Source: Azohydromonas aeria
GTDB taxonomy: Bacteria; Pseudomonadota; Gammaproteobacteria; Burkholderiales; Burkholderiaceae_C
Direction of reading: 5' to 3'
Length of the DNA: 64,000 bases
Assembly (NCBI RefSeq): GCF_009760915.1
Contig: NZ_VIDQ01000025.1
Coordinates: 21,006-85,005, forward strand
The notes under the pieces are model-generated. The model searched no databases and was not told the DNA's origin. It saw only the letters and a program-made list of their open reading frames with translations. The translations under genes and the position numbers were made by a program. Positions 1 to 9,092 of this stretch are shown one piece after another (the stretch's first letter is position 1; each line of letters opens with the position of its first letter).

Positions 1-371
1 GCACGCTGATGGTCCAGCGCTACCTGCCCGAGATCGTCAAGGGCGACAAGCGCGTGCTGCTCATCGGCGGCAAGCCCGTGCCGTACTGCCTGGCGCGCAT
101 CCCGCAGGGCAGCGAGATCCGCGGCAACCTGGCCGCCGGCGGCAAGGGCGTGGCGCAGGAGCTCTCCGCGCGCGACCGCGAGATCGCCGAGACGCTGGCG
201 CCGGTGCTGGCCGCGCGCGGGCTGCTGCTGGTGGGGCTGGACGTGATCGGCGACTGCCTCACCGAGATCAACGTCACCAGCCCGACGGGCTTCCAGGAGA
301 TCACGAACCAGACCGGCTGCAACGTGGCCGGGCTGTTCGTGGATGCGCTGGAGGCGGCGCTGGCCGCCTGA
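1..371 (+). CDS. gshB: Glutathione synthetase, C-terminal part (5' end outside window)
   Basis: This is the last ~123 codons of the ATP-grasp enzyme that joins gamma-glutamylcysteine and glycine to make glutathione in the cytosol. The frame is open to the left edge, so the gene starts before the window. Typical C-terminal GshB segments are visible: [12 protein letters not shown] near the start, [13 protein letters not shown] text (here [14 protein letters not shown]), the metal-binding [11 protein letters not shown] and the final QTGCNVAG helix. The gene ends 48 bases before uup. Identity is firm despite the truncation. Confidence 0.93.
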   Translation, partial: TLMVQRYLPEIVKGDKRVLLIGGKPVPYCLARIPQGSEIRGNLAAGGKGVAQELSARDREIAETLAPVLAARGLLLVGLDVIGDCLTEINVTSPTGFQEITNQTGCNVAGLFVDALEAALAA

Positions 372-418
372 CCGTTTGACGGGATAGGGGGCAAGCGGCG
401 CGGGGGACAATCGCCCCC

Positions 419-2308
419 ATGGCCCTGCTCACCCTCACCAACGCCCACCTCGCCTTCGGCCACGTGCCGCTGCTCGACGGCGCGTCCTTCGCGCTGGAAC
501 CCGGCGAGCGCGTGGCGCTCATCGGCCGCAACGGCGCCGGCAAATCCTCGCTCCTGAAAATCCTGGCCGGGCTGGACAAGCCCGACGACGGGCTGCTGCA
601 GTTGCAGCAGGGCTTGCGGCGCTTCTACGTCGCGCAGGAACCCGTCTTCGCGCCCGGCGCCACCGTGTTCGAGGCCGTCAGCGAGGGCGTGGCCGAGGCC
701 AAGGCCCTGCGTGAGCGCTTCGAGCGCCACGAGCCCGGCGAGGACCTCGACGCACTGCAGACCCGCATCGAGCAGCTCGGCGGCTGGACCTGGGAGCAGC
801 GCGTGGAGCAGACGCTGCAGCACCTGAGCCTGGACGCGTCGGCACAGGTCGCTGCCCTGTCCGGCGGCATGAAGAAACGCGTGGCGCTGGCGCAGGCGCT
901 GGCCGCCGCGCCCGACGTGCTGCTGCTCGACGAGCCCACGAACCACCTCGACCTCGACGCCATCGAGTGGCTGCAGGAGCTGCTCAACGCCTGGAAGGGC
1001 GCGCTGGTGCTGATCTCGCACGACCGCGCCTTCATCGACGCCGTGGCCACGCGCATCGTCGAGCTGGATCGCGGCCAGCTGCGCGGCTATCCCGGCAACT
1101 TCACCGCCTTCGAGGCGGCCAAGGCGCGCGAGCTCGAAGCCGAGGCGCTGGCCAACGCCCGCGCGGACAAGTTGCTGGCGCAGGAGGAGGTCTGGATCCG
1201 CAAGGGCGTGGAGGCGCGGCGCACGCGCAGCGTCAGCCGCGTCAACCGGCTGCACGACCTGCGCGCGCAGCGCGCGCAGCGGCGCGAGTCGCTGGGCCAG
1301 GTGCGGCTGGAGCTCGACGCCGGCGTGCCCACCGGCAAAATCGTCGCGGAGCTCCGGCACGTGGGCATGGGCTTCGGCGAGCGCGAGCTGATCAAGGATT
1401 TCTCCGCCACCATCCTGCGCGGCGACAAGGTCGGCCTGATCGGCCCCAACGGCGTGGGCAAGACCACGCTGCTGAAGCTGATCCTGGGCGAGCTGGAGCC
1501 GGCGTCGGGGGTCGTTCGCCGCGGCAGCAACCTGCAGGTCGCCTACTTCGACCAGATGCGCGGCGGCCTCAACCTCGACGCGACCCTGGCCGACACCATC
1601 AGCCCGGGCAGCGAGTGGGTGGAGATCGGCGGGCAGCGCAAGCACGTCATGAGCTACCTGGGCGACTTCCTGTTCGCGCCGGCGCGCGCCAACTCGCCCG
1701 TGCGCACGCTCTCCGGCGGCGAGCGCAACCGGCTGCTGCTGGCGCGGCTCTTCGCGCTGCCGGCCAACGTGCTGGTGCTCGACGAGCCCACCAACGACCT
1801 CGACATCGACACGCTGGAGCTGCTGGAGGAACTGCTGCAGTCCTATCCCGGCACGGTGTTCCTGGTCAGCCACGACCGGCGCTTCCTCGACAACGTCGTG
1901 ACCAGCACCATCGCCTGGGAAGGCGACGTGTCGCCGGGCCGCTGGCGCGAGTACGAAGGCGGCTACGAGGACTGGAAGCTCCAGAAGGCGCGCTCGCTGG
2001 CGGCGATGGAAGCCGCGGCGCCCAGGCCCGCGGTACCCGCGCCCGCGCCGGCCCCCGCCGCCGCGGCGCCGTCCGTGGCCAGGGCGCCGCGCAAGCTCGG
2101 CTACAAGGAACAGCGCGAGCTCGACGCGCTGCCCGGGCGCATCGACGCGCTGGAAGCCGAGCAGAAGTCGCTCACCGAGCAGCTCGCCGACCCCAACCTC
2201 TACGTGCGCGAGCCGCAGCGCGCGACGCAGATGCACGAGCGCGTGGCGCAGATCGAGGAGGAGCTGATGGAGGCGCTGGAGCGCTGGGAGACGCTGGGAT
2301 CGCGCTGA
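419..2308 (+). CDS. uup: ABC-F family ATPase Uup
   Basis: A 629-residue soluble ABC-F protein with two nucleotide-binding domains and no membrane segment. Walker A motifs are GRNGAGKS (residues 36-43) and GPNGVGKT (342-349). Signatures LSGGMKKR and LSGGERNR and two LLLDEPTNHLD / VLDEPTND Walker B blocks follow. The inter-domain linker is Arg-rich (RRTRSVSRVNRLHDLR). An Ala/Pro-rich hinge (about 550-575) leads to a C-terminal coiled coil (about 580-629), which is the Uup-type DNA-binding tail. The family acts on ribosomes and on branched DNA intermediates. No good ribosome-binding site precedes the ATG, but the family start fits. Confidence 0.93.
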   Translation: MALLTLTNAHLAFGHVPLLDGASFALEPGERVALIGRNGAGKSSLLKILAGLDKPDDGLLQLQQGLRRFYVAQEPVFAPGATVFEAVSEGVAEAKALRERFERHEPGEDLDALQTRIEQLGGWTWEQRVEQTLQHLSLDASAQVAALSGGMKKRVALAQALAAAPDVLLLDEPTNHLDLDAIEWLQELLNAWKGALVLISHDRAFIDAVATRIVELDRGQLRGYPGNFTAFEAAKARELEAEALANARADKLLAQEEVWIRKGVEARRTRSVSRVNRLHDLRAQRAQRRESLGQVRLELDAGVPTGKIVAELRHVGMGFGERELIKDFSATILRGDKVGLIGPNGVGKTTLLKLILGELEPASGVVRRGSNLQVAYFDQMRGGLNLDATLADTISPGSEWVEIGGQRKHVMSYLGDFLFAPARANSPVRTLSGGERNRLLLARLFALPANVLVLDEPTNDLDIDTLELLEELLQSYPGTVFLVSHDRRFLDNVVTSTIAWEGDVSPGRWREYEGGYEDWKLQKARSLAAMEAAAPRPAVPAPAPAPAAAAPSVARAPRKLGYKEQRELDALPGRIDALEAEQKSLTEQLADPNLYVREPQRATQMHERVAQIEEELMEALERWETLGSR

Positions 2309-2313
2309 GGCTG

Positions 2314-2332
2314 CACTGAATAAAATTCAGTG
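2314..2332. repeat. Perfect inverted repeat, 8-bp arms
   Basis: CACTGAAT-AAA-ATTCAGTG lies 6 bases after the uup stop, in the short gap to a convergent gene. It is A+T rich and perfectly symmetric. It has no U-tract, so it could be an operator or an mRNA 3' hairpin. Confidence 0.6.
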
Positions 2333-2359
2333 ATGTTTGAAAGGTGATGGTGATTTGTG

Positions 2360-2382
2360 CGGGCATGTTTGACACATGCCCG
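2360..2382. terminator. Inverted repeat in the convergent gap, possible bidirectional terminator
   Basis: CGGGCATGT, five-base loop, ACATGCCCG: a 9-bp perfect stem between the convergent ends of uup and the gene at 2422. On the minus strand it follows a run of five Ts (plus-strand gaaaaac) rather than preceding one, so termination is plausible but not canonical. Confidence 0.4.
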
Positions 2383-2421
2383 TGAAAAACTCGGTGCCGA
2401 TCGGGATGCCGTCCGGGTGCT

Positions 2422-3144
2422 TTAAAACCAGCCGTCGGTGTCGGCAGCCGGGTGCGAGCGGCTGACGATCAGCCCGGCCTGCAGGTACAGCGCGTTGAGC
2501 AGCCGCGCCGCCGTGTGGCGGTTGAGCCCTGGCCACTCGGCCAGCTCGCGCAGGTTGGTGGTCTCGCGCTGCAGCCGGCGCACGCAATTGCGCAGCTGCG
2601 GCGCCATGGGCAGCTGGCGCAGGTCGAGCACGGCCGAGGCGCGGTAGGCGGCGTAGCCGGCGATCTCGGGCAGCAGCTGCTCGCGCGCGCCGCGCATGGC
2701 GAACTCCCAGCTCAGCAGCGGCAGCGGGTGGTACAGGTGCAGCGCCTTGACCAGCCCGCGCTGCGGGTCGCCCGGCGGGCGCAGCACCGCGGGCTCGACG
2801 TGCAGCACCTGCAGCGCCTGCAGCTGCAGGCCGAGCAGGTCGTGCAGCGGCAGCGGGCAGTGCGCCAGGCGCTGGCGCGGGAAGAGGGTCAGCGGCAGCA
2901 CGCGCTCGCCGTCCCGCAGGTGCACGGCGACGTTGCGCAGGTGCCGCATCGACGCGGCCAGCACCTCCAGCAGCTCGGCGTGGCGGCCATGCTCGGCAAA
3001 GCGGCGCAGGTCCTGCAGCAGCGAAGGCGGCAGCTGCTGCAGGTCGCAGTCGTCGGGCGGCGGCAGCTCCTCCAGGTAGCGCTTGAAGGCGCTCACCCGC
3101 ATCAGCTCCGGCGCGCCCAGAGGAAGGGTCGATTCGAAGCTCAC
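2422..3144 (-). CDS. Uncharacterised 240-residue protein
   Basis: Not recognised. The product is soluble, with no signal peptide or membrane helix, and rich in Leu, Arg and Pro. The middle (about 90-150) reads like a beta-rich ligand or sensor fold with LPLTLFPRQRLAHCPLPLHDLLG. The last 60 residues (NLRELAEWPGLNRHTAARLLNAL) look like a helix-turn-helix or winged-helix segment. This suggests a DNA-binding or regulatory role, but that is inference. It is convergent with uup and divergent from the GNAT gene. Base composition matches the neighbours. Confidence 0.7.
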   Translation of the reverse strand: MSFESTLPLGAPELMRVSAFKRYLEELPPPDDCDLQQLPPSLLQDLRRFAEHGRHAELLEVLAASMRHLRNVAVHLRDGERVLPLTLFPRQRLAHCPLPLHDLLGLQLQALQVLHVEPAVLRPPGDPQRGLVKALHLYHPLPLLSWEFAMRGAREQLLPEIAGYAAYRASAVLDLRQLPMAPQLRNCVRRLQRETTNLRELAEWPGLNRHTAARLLNALYLQAGLIVSRSHPAADTDGWF

Positions 3145-3374
3145 CCGCCTTGCTCCGGAAATCTCGGGAATTGACGCAGGATGTTACGGCAGTGCGTGCC
3201 CGCTCACGGTGTTTACCCGGACTTCCTGGACCCGGGAATGCACCGCAACCCATGGCGTGGCACTGCGGCATGGCTGGAAGCGCGGCGCCGGGCGCGGTAT
3301 CTTTGCTCCCCCTTGGATGGATGCCGCACGAACCCGATGAGTTGCTGTTCCCCGGCGCCGGCCGCAGGCGACCG

Positions 3375-3881
3375 ATGAATGCCCGCGTCATGGCGCCGCC
3401 GCAGGTCGAGCTGCTGACGCCGGATTCCCCGGCCCTGCTGCAGGCCGCGCGCGAGATCTTCCGCGAGTACGCCCAGGGCCTGGGCATCGACCTCGCGTTC
3501 CAGAACTTCGAACAGGAGCTCGCCACGCTGCCGGGCGAGTACGCCGCGCCGCAGGGCGCGCTGCTGCTGGCCTTCGTGGACGGCGCGCTGGCGGGCTGCG
3601 GCGCGCTGCGGCCCTGTCCCGAGGCCGATACCGTCAACGCCTGCGAGATGAAGCGGCTGTACGTGCGCCGCGCGTTCCGCCGCTTCGGGCTGGGGCGGTT
3701 GCTGGCGCAGGCGCTGATGGACCGCGCCACCGAGGCCGGCTACTCCAGCATCCTGCTCGACACGCTCGACGAGATGGAGGCCGCGCGCGGCCTCTACGCC
3801 AGCCTGGGCTTCCAGGACGTGCCGCCCTACTACTACAACCCCGTTCCCGGCGCGCACTACCTGTGCGCCGCGCTGGACTGA
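3375..3881 (+). CDS. GNAT family N-acetyltransferase
   Basis: A 168-residue single-domain GNAT protein that would transfer an acetyl group from acetyl-CoA to an unknown substrate. The acetyl-CoA loop is RRFGLGRLL, preceded by the beta-4 strand EMKRLYVRR. The C-terminal half has the usual LLDTLDEMEAARGLYASLGF block. The frame is open further upstream (to 3150), but the Met at 3375 gives the family length and begins just before the first conserved strand. An upstream start at 3150 is possible and would add a non-conserved leader. Confidence 0.85.
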   Translation: MNARVMAPPQVELLTPDSPALLQAAREIFREYAQGLGIDLAFQNFEQELATLPGEYAAPQGALLLAFVDGALAGCGALRPCPEADTVNACEMKRLYVRRAFRRFGLGRLLAQALMDRATEAGYSSILLDTLDEMEAARGLYASLGFQDVPPYYYNPVPGAHYLCAALD

Positions 3882-4004
3882 AACCCCGACGCAAACCGCC
3901 GCCGCATGCGGGCGCCCCCCGATCACCCGGCGCCCAAGCTGCCCCACACTGGACCGGCCTCGTTCACCCAAGCCGCCCGCCACGCGGGCCACAAGGAGTC
4001 GTCG

Positions 4005-4814
4005 ATGAACACGTTCCGCCACCTGCTCAAGGCCGCCGGCAGCCATCCGCCGATCGGCACCTGGATCACCTCCGCCAGCCCGATCGTGGCCGAGGCGGTG
4101 GGCCACGCCGGCTTCGACTGGGGGCTGGTGGACATGGAGCACGCGCCGCTGGACCACATGGACCTGGTGCACCTGCTGCAGGCCATCGGCAACACCAAGA
4201 TGACGCCGGTGGTGCGCGTGCCGGCCAACGAGCCCGTGGCGGTGGCGCGCGTGCTGGACGCCGGCGCCTCCACGCTGATGTTCCCGCTGGTGGGCTCGGT
4301 CGAGGACGCGAAGCGCGCCGTGGCCGCCACGCGCCACGCGCCGCACGGCGTGCGCAGCATGGCCTCCATCAGCCGCGCCACGCGCTACGGCGCGGCCGGC
4401 GGCGTGCCGCCGGTGCCGGGCGTGATCGTGGAGCTGGAAACGCCGCAGGCGCTGGCGCAGCTGGAGCTGGTGGCGCAGGTCGAGGGCGTGGACGCCATCT
4501 TCATCGGCCCGGCCGACCTCTCCGCGCAGATGGGCCATGCCGGCCAGCCGATGCACCCGGAAGTCATGCGGCTCATGGGCGACGCGGCCCAGCGCTGCCG
4601 CCGCCTGGGCAAGCCGGTGGGCACGGCGGGTGCCACGCCGGACGTGGTGACGCAGTTCCGCGCCATGGGCTTCAGCTTCATCGCCGTGGCCTCCGACCTG
4701 GGCCTGCTCATGCGCGGCGCGCAGGCGGTGGTGCAATCGCTGCGTACCCCCGACGGCGAGCTGCACGTGCACTCGCTGAGTTCGGGCACCCGCACCGAGC
4801 CGGCCGCGGCCTGA
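4005..4814 (+). CDS. HpcH/HpaI family aldolase (2-keto-3-deoxy-acid type)
   Basis: A 269-residue class II aldolase of the HpcH/HpaI/GarL family, which cleaves 2-keto-3-deoxy sugar acids (or 4-hydroxy-2-oxo acids) to pyruvate and an aldehyde using a divalent metal. Visible motifs: catalytic His in VDMEHAPLDH, Arg in VVRVPANEP, metal ligands in VELETPQAL and FIGPADLSAQMG. AAGGAG at 3993-3998 sits 6 bases before the ATG and fixes the start, discarding about 33 upstream codons in the same frame. It is followed by a strong terminator, then an aldose epimerase and a lactonase, which favours sugar-acid breakdown over aromatic catabolism. Confidence 0.88.
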   Translation: MNTFRHLLKAAGSHPPIGTWITSASPIVAEAVGHAGFDWGLVDMEHAPLDHMDLVHLLQAIGNTKMTPVVRVPANEPVAVARVLDAGASTLMFPLVGSVEDAKRAVAATRHAPHGVRSMASISRATRYGAAGGVPPVPGVIVELETPQALAQLELVAQVEGVDAIFIGPADLSAQMGHAGQPMHPEVMRLMGDAAQRCRRLGKPVGTAGATPDVVTQFRAMGFSFIAVASDLGLLMRGAQAVVQSLRTPDGELHVHSLSSGTRTEPAAA

Positions 4815-4836
4815 GGGCCGGCTCGGCGATCTCCCG

Positions 4837-4862
4837 GGCGGCGCCGCGGCGCCGCCTTTTTT
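4837..4862 (+). terminator. Rho-independent terminator after the aldolase gene
   Basis: A perfect 20-base palindrome (GGCGGCGCCG followed by CGGCGCCGCC) runs straight into TTTTTT. It lies 23 bases after the aldolase stop and is the clearest intrinsic terminator in the window. Confidence 0.85.
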
Positions 4863-4895
4863 GCTTCAGGAACGACTTCTTTTGCCGTACGCCCG

Positions 4896-5756
4896 ATGAA
4901 CTCCGCGATCGAACTTCAGGCCGGCGCGCTGCGCCTGGCCCTGCGCCCGGACCTGGGCGGCTGCGTGGCCGGCCTGTGGCACGCGGGCCGGCCGGTGCTG
5001 CACAGCTTCGAGCCGGATGCGCTCACCGGCTCGCGCCCTTCCGCCTGCTTCCCGCTGGTGCCGTACTCCAACCGCATCGGCCGGCGCCGCTTCCGCTGGC
5101 AGGGCCGGGACTTCGAGCTCGCCGCCAACGTGGACGAACCGAACTCGCTGCACGGCCTGGGCTGGCAGCGGCCGTGGGAGGTGGCCGCCGCCGACGCCAC
5201 GCGCGCCGAGCTGCGCCTGGCGCACCGGGCCGACGCCTTCTGGCCCTTCGACTTCGAGGCGCGCCAGCTCGTCGAGCTCGACGCGCAGTCGCTGCGCATG
5301 CGCCTGTCGGTGCGCAACACCGATGCGCGCGAGCAGCCGCTGGGCTTTGGCTGGCACCCGTACTTCACCAAGCAGGCCGGCTGCACGCTGCAGGCCAGGG
5401 TGTCCGAACGCTGGGAGCCCGACGAGACGCTGCTGCCGGTGCGGCGCGTGGCGCACGCGCCGCTCGAAGGCGACGTGCTGCAAATGGACCTGGACAACGT
5501 CTTCGAAGGCTGGGACGGCGTGGCCCACGTCCGCACCGCCAACGGCTTCGGCGTGCGCCTCACTTCCGACCAGCCCTACCTCGTCGTCTTCGCCAAGGCC
5601 GTGCGCGACCATTTCTGCGTCGAGCCGGTGAGCCACCTCAACAACGCCATCCAGCAGGACGACCCGCTGGCGCACGGGCTGCGCGCCGTGGAGCCGGGGC
5701 AGGCCATCGAGGGCGTCATGACGCTGGAGATCACGGCGCCCCCAGGGGACGCATGA
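4896..5756 (+). CDS. Aldose 1-epimerase (galactose mutarotase family)
   Basis: A 286-residue cytosolic enzyme of the mutarotase family, interconverting alpha and beta anomers of sugars. Landmarks: PYSNRIGRRRF (about 65), NSLHGLGWQRPW with the catalytic-type His (about 85), GFGWHPYF (about 150) and a DLDNVFEGW segment. It starts 33 bases after the terminator at 4837-4862 and is followed after 27 bases by the lactonase, so the two probably form one transcript. Sugar specificity cannot be read from the sequence. Confidence 0.87.
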   Translation: MNSAIELQAGALRLALRPDLGGCVAGLWHAGRPVLHSFEPDALTGSRPSACFPLVPYSNRIGRRRFRWQGRDFELAANVDEPNSLHGLGWQRPWEVAAADATRAELRLAHRADAFWPFDFEARQLVELDAQSLRMRLSVRNTDAREQPLGFGWHPYFTKQAGCTLQARVSERWEPDETLLPVRRVAHAPLEGDVLQMDLDNVFEGWDGVAHVRTANGFGVRLTSDQPYLVVFAKAVRDHFCVEPVSHLNNAIQQDDPLAHGLRAVEPGQAIEGVMTLEITAPPGDA

Positions 5757-5783
5757 TTCCGAAACCGACCCGGAGCTGTTGCC

Positions 5784-6683
5784 ATGACCGCTGAGCGCCT
5801 GTTCGAGATCAGCCCGCTGCCCGTGGCGCCTTCGCTGCTGGGCGAGTCGCCGTTCTGGCATCCGGCCGAGGGCGCGCTGTGGTGGGTGGACATCCCGGGC
5901 CGGCGCCTGAACCGCTGGGAGCCGCGCCAGGGCCGCCACGACCACTGGGGCTTCGACGCCGAGCCCGGCTGCGCCGCGCCCATGCAGGGCGGCCGCGTGC
6001 TGCTGGCCATGCGCGACGGCCTGTGGTGCTTCGACCCGCACAGCCGGCAGCGCCAGCGCCTGTGCCGGCCGCCCTACGACCCGGCGCAGCAGCGCTTCAA
6101 CGACGGCAAGGCCGACCCGCAGGGCCGGCTGTGGGTGAGCACGCTCGACGACCAGCGCCAGCCGCGCGCGGCGCTCTGGCGCTGGGACGGCGACGAGATC
6201 CAGCGCATGGCCGGCGGCATCACCACCGGCAACGGCCTGGCCTGGAGCCCGGACTCGCGCACGCTGTATTGGAGCGACACGCGCGCGCACGAGGTCCGCG
6301 CCCTCGACTTCGACCCCGACCAGGGCACGCTGTCGCGCCAGCGCGTGTTCGCGCGCTTCGCGCCGCGCGAGGACGGGCGGCCCTACGGCGGCCGGCCCGA
6401 CGGCGCGGCCGTGGACACCGAGGGCGCCTACTGGGTGGCGATGTACGAGGGCTGCCGGCTGCTGCGCCTGTCGCCGTCGGGCGAGCTGCTGCAGGAGGTG
6501 GCGCTGCCGGTGCACTGCCCGACCATGCCCTGCTTCGGCGGGCCGGACCTGCGCACGCTGTTCGTGACCACCGCGCGCGACGGCCGCCCCGCCGACGAGC
6601 TCGCGCGCGAGCCCTGGGCTGGCTGCGTGCTGCAGATGCGCGTGGCCGTGCCGGGGCTGCCGGTCAACTTCGCGCGGCTGTAG
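5784..6683 (+). CDS. SMP-30/gluconolactonase-type sugar lactonase
   Basis: A 299-residue six-bladed beta-propeller of the SMP-30/LRE family, hydrolysing sugar lactones with one bound metal. Metal-ligand motifs are present: Glu in LGESPFWHP, Asn in FNDGKADPQGRLW, Asn in TTGNGLAWSPD and Asp in RPDGAAVD. With the neighbouring epimerase and HpaI aldolase it fits an oxidative, non-phosphorylating route for L-arabinose, D-galactose or L-fucose; the dehydrogenase and dehydratase are not here. The last 20 bases overlap the 3' end of the convergent dsbD gene. Confidence 0.87.
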   Translation: MTAERLFEISPLPVAPSLLGESPFWHPAEGALWWVDIPGRRLNRWEPRQGRHDHWGFDAEPGCAAPMQGGRVLLAMRDGLWCFDPHSRQRQRLCRPPYDPAQQRFNDGKADPQGRLWVSTLDDQRQPRAALWRWDGDEIQRMAGGITTGNGLAWSPDSRTLYWSDTRAHEVRALDFDPDQGTLSRQRVFARFAPREDGRPYGGRPDGAAVDTEGAYWVAMYEGCRLLRLSPSGELLQEVALPVHCPTMPCFGGPDLRTLFVTTARDGRPADELAREPWAGCVLQMRVAVPGLPVNFARL

Positions 6684-8862
6684 GCGCCGGCGCCGCCGCC
6701 GGGCCCGGGGTGGCGCTGTCGGGCTTGGGTGGCAGCGCGGCCAGCGCCGCGCGCACCTCCGACACCGACAGCAGCTCGGTCAGCAGCCGCGGCGCGCCGC
6801 CGCCGGGCGGATACAGCGCGTACACCGGCACGCCGGAGCGGCCCAGGCGCGCCAGCTCGGCGCCGATGGCGGCGTCGCGCCGCGTCCAGTCCGCGCGCAG
6901 CAGCGCCACGCCGCGCAGCTCGAAGTCGGCGCGCAGCGTCGCGTCGGCGAGCGTGCCGCGCTTGTTGATCTGGCAGGTCACGCACCACGCGGCGGTGAAG
7001 TCCACGAACACCGGCCGGCCCTGCGCCTGCAGTGCGCTCACCCGCTCGGAACTCCACGCCTCCCAGTCGCCCGTGGCCGCCGCCACCGGGCCGGCCGCGG
7101 TCGCCGGCGCCTCCTGCCAGGCGGGCAGGGCCCAGCGCAGCGTCAGCGCCAGCACCGCCACGGCCAGCGCCGAGATGCCCAGGCGCGCGCCGCGCCGCGC
7201 ACGCGCGAAAGCCGGGCTGGCCAGCGCCCAGAGCGCGAAGGCCAGGGCCACGAGCAGGCCCAGCAGCGCCACGGCGCCGTCCAGGCCGGTCTGCTGGCCC
7301 AGCACCCACAGCAGCCACACCACGGTGGCGAAGATCGGGAAGGCCAGCAGCGTGCGCAGCTGCGCCATCCAGGGTCCCGGGCGCGGCAGCGCGCGCGCCA
7401 GGCCCGGCCAGGCGGCCACGCCCAGGTAGGGCAGGGCCATGCCCAGGCCCAGCGCCGCGAACACGGCCAGGGCCTGCGCCGCGGGCAGCGTGGCCGCCGC
7501 GCCCAGCGACGCGCCCATGAACGGCGCGGTGCAGGGCGAGGCCACCACCACGGCCAGCACGCCGGTGAGGCCGTGGTCGAGCAGCGGGTGGCGCAGCTGC
7601 AGCCCGGCCAGGCTGGAAGGCAGCACGCCGCGCAGCTCGAACTGGCCGGCCAGGTTGAGCCCGATCACCGTGAACAGCAGCGCCAGCGCCGCCACGAAGG
7701 CCGGCGACTGCAACTGGAAGCCCCAGCCCAGCTGCTGGCCGCCGGCGCGCAGCGCCAGCATCAGCGCCGCCAGGGCGACGAAGGACAGCAGCACGCCCGC
7801 GGTGTAGGCCAGCGCCGCGGCCACGCGCTCGCGCCGGTGGTGGTGCGCCACGAAGCCCAGCAGCTTGAGCGAGAGCACCGGGAACACGCAGGGCATGAGG
7901 TTGAGCAGCATCCCGCCGCCCAGGGCCAGCAGCAGCGCCAGGCCGAAGGCGGGCGAGCCCGTGCCGCTGGAGGGGGCGGCCGCGGCCGGCGCCTCGGACT
8001 CCAGCGGCACGCGCCGCGGCGTGGCGCCGGGTGCCGGCCAGGGGCCGGTGACGTCGAAGCCGATCTGCACGCCGCCGCCCTGCGCATCGGCCAGCACCGC
8101 GTCGAGCCGCGCCGGCGTTGCCTCGCGCTCCGGCGACAGCGGCGCCGACACGCGCCACGCGGCGCCTTCCCAGCGCGCCTGCACGGGCGCGGCGTTGTCG
8201 AGGATGCCGTTCTGCTCCGGGAAGAAGGTCAGGCGTTGGCCCTGCAGCGGCGCGGGCAGGCCCTGCACGTCGAGCACCAGGTCGAAGCCGTCGATGCGCG
8301 CCGAGGCCGCCACGCCGGGCAGCGCCTGCGGCAGCCGCCGCTGCGCCTCCTCGAACAGCGCGCCATGCGCGGCGGTGGCGGCCCGCGTGGGCAGCTGCAA
8401 GGTGAAGCGGCCGGTCTGCGGCAGGCAGACCTCCTTGCACGCGAGCCAGTCGGCCTGCAGTTGCACGCTCAACGAGGTCGAGTCGAAGCCGGCGGGCACC
8501 TGCACCCTGACCGGCAGCAGCACGCGGCCCTCGTAGCCGTAGTTCACGAGCGGGCCCACCGGCAGGCGCTGCGGCACGGGCCACTCGATCTCGCCGGCGT
8601 CCACGCCCGCGGGCAAGCTCCACTGCAGCCGCGTCGCCAGCCCGGAGTCGCCGGGATTCTTCCAGTAGGTGTGCCAGTGCGGCGCGTGCTCCAGCAGCAG
8701 GCCCAGCCACAGCGGCTTGCCCGCGGCCACGCCTTCGGGCGCATGCGCCAACAGTTCCGCGCGCAACTGTTCGGTGCGCACCTCGGTCTGCGCGGTCGCG
8801 TTCAGCAGCGGCGCCAGCAGCAGTGAAAAAGCCGCGATGCGGCGCAGGTTCTTGGCAGGCAC
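6664..8862 (-). CDS. dsbD: Thiol:disulfide interchange protein DsbD
   Basis: An inner-membrane reductase of about 732 residues that carries electrons from cytosolic thioredoxin to periplasmic disulfide isomerases and cytochrome c maturation. A signal peptide is followed by the periplasmic N-domain with the redox pair C142/C146 (ACKEVCLPQ). An eight-helix core carries C325 (NLMPCVFPV) and C444 (ASPCTAPF). A periplasmic thioredoxin-like domain carries C627/C630 (AWCVTCQ). The GTG at 8862 is chosen because the signal peptide (KNLRRIAAFSLLLAPLL) begins there; an ATG at 9060 would add 66 unlikely residues. It is divergent from atpI. Confidence 0.9.
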   Translation of the reverse strand: MPAKNLRRIAAFSLLLAPLLNATAQTEVRTEQLRAELLAHAPEGVAAGKPLWLGLLLEHAPHWHTYWKNPGDSGLATRLQWSLPAGVDAGEIEWPVPQRLPVGPLVNYGYEGRVLLPVRVQVPAGFDSTSLSVQLQADWLACKEVCLPQTGRFTLQLPTRAATAAHGALFEEAQRRLPQALPGVAASARIDGFDLVLDVQGLPAPLQGQRLTFFPEQNGILDNAAPVQARWEGAAWRVSAPLSPEREATPARLDAVLADAQGGGVQIGFDVTGPWPAPGATPRRVPLESEAPAAAAPSSGTGSPAFGLALLLALGGGMLLNLMPCVFPVLSLKLLGFVAHHHRRERVAAALAYTAGVLLSFVALAALMLALRAGGQQLGWGFQLQSPAFVAALALLFTVIGLNLAGQFELRGVLPSSLAGLQLRHPLLDHGLTGVLAVVVASPCTAPFMGASLGAAATLPAAQALAVFAALGLGMALPYLGVAAWPGLARALPRPGPWMAQLRTLLAFPIFATVVWLLWVLGQQTGLDGAVALLGLLVALAFALWALASPAFARARRGARLGISALAVAVLALTLRWALPAWQEAPATAAGPVAAATGDWEAWSSERVSALQAQGRPVFVDFTAAWCVTCQINKRGTLADATLRADFELRGVALLRADWTRRDAAIGAELARLGRSGVPVYALYPPGGGAPRLLTELLSVSEVRAALAALPPKPDSATPGPAAAPAPTAARS

Positions 8863-9092
8863 GGGCAGGTGGTGAGCGGGTGTGGGCGTGATTGTGAAGG
8901 GCGGCGTGAGGGCTGCGGGGCGGCGGGGTCGCTGCCTTGGTGCGGCAGCGGGCAAAAGTCGTGCAGGAGTGGTGCAACGGCCGTGCAAGAGCCGCGCAAG
9001 TTTGCGCTGGCTCAATTGGCGAGCCTTTGCAAGCCATGCCGGAGCGTGACGGCGGGGCATGAGTTGTAAGTGGAGGCTAAGGGTTTTCCACC

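Noticed and set aside
20..2236. A 738-codon minus-strand frame opposite uup
   Set aside because: Uup on the plus strand has all ABC-F motifs; the antisense product is His/Gln/Arg/Leu-rich without recognisable domains.
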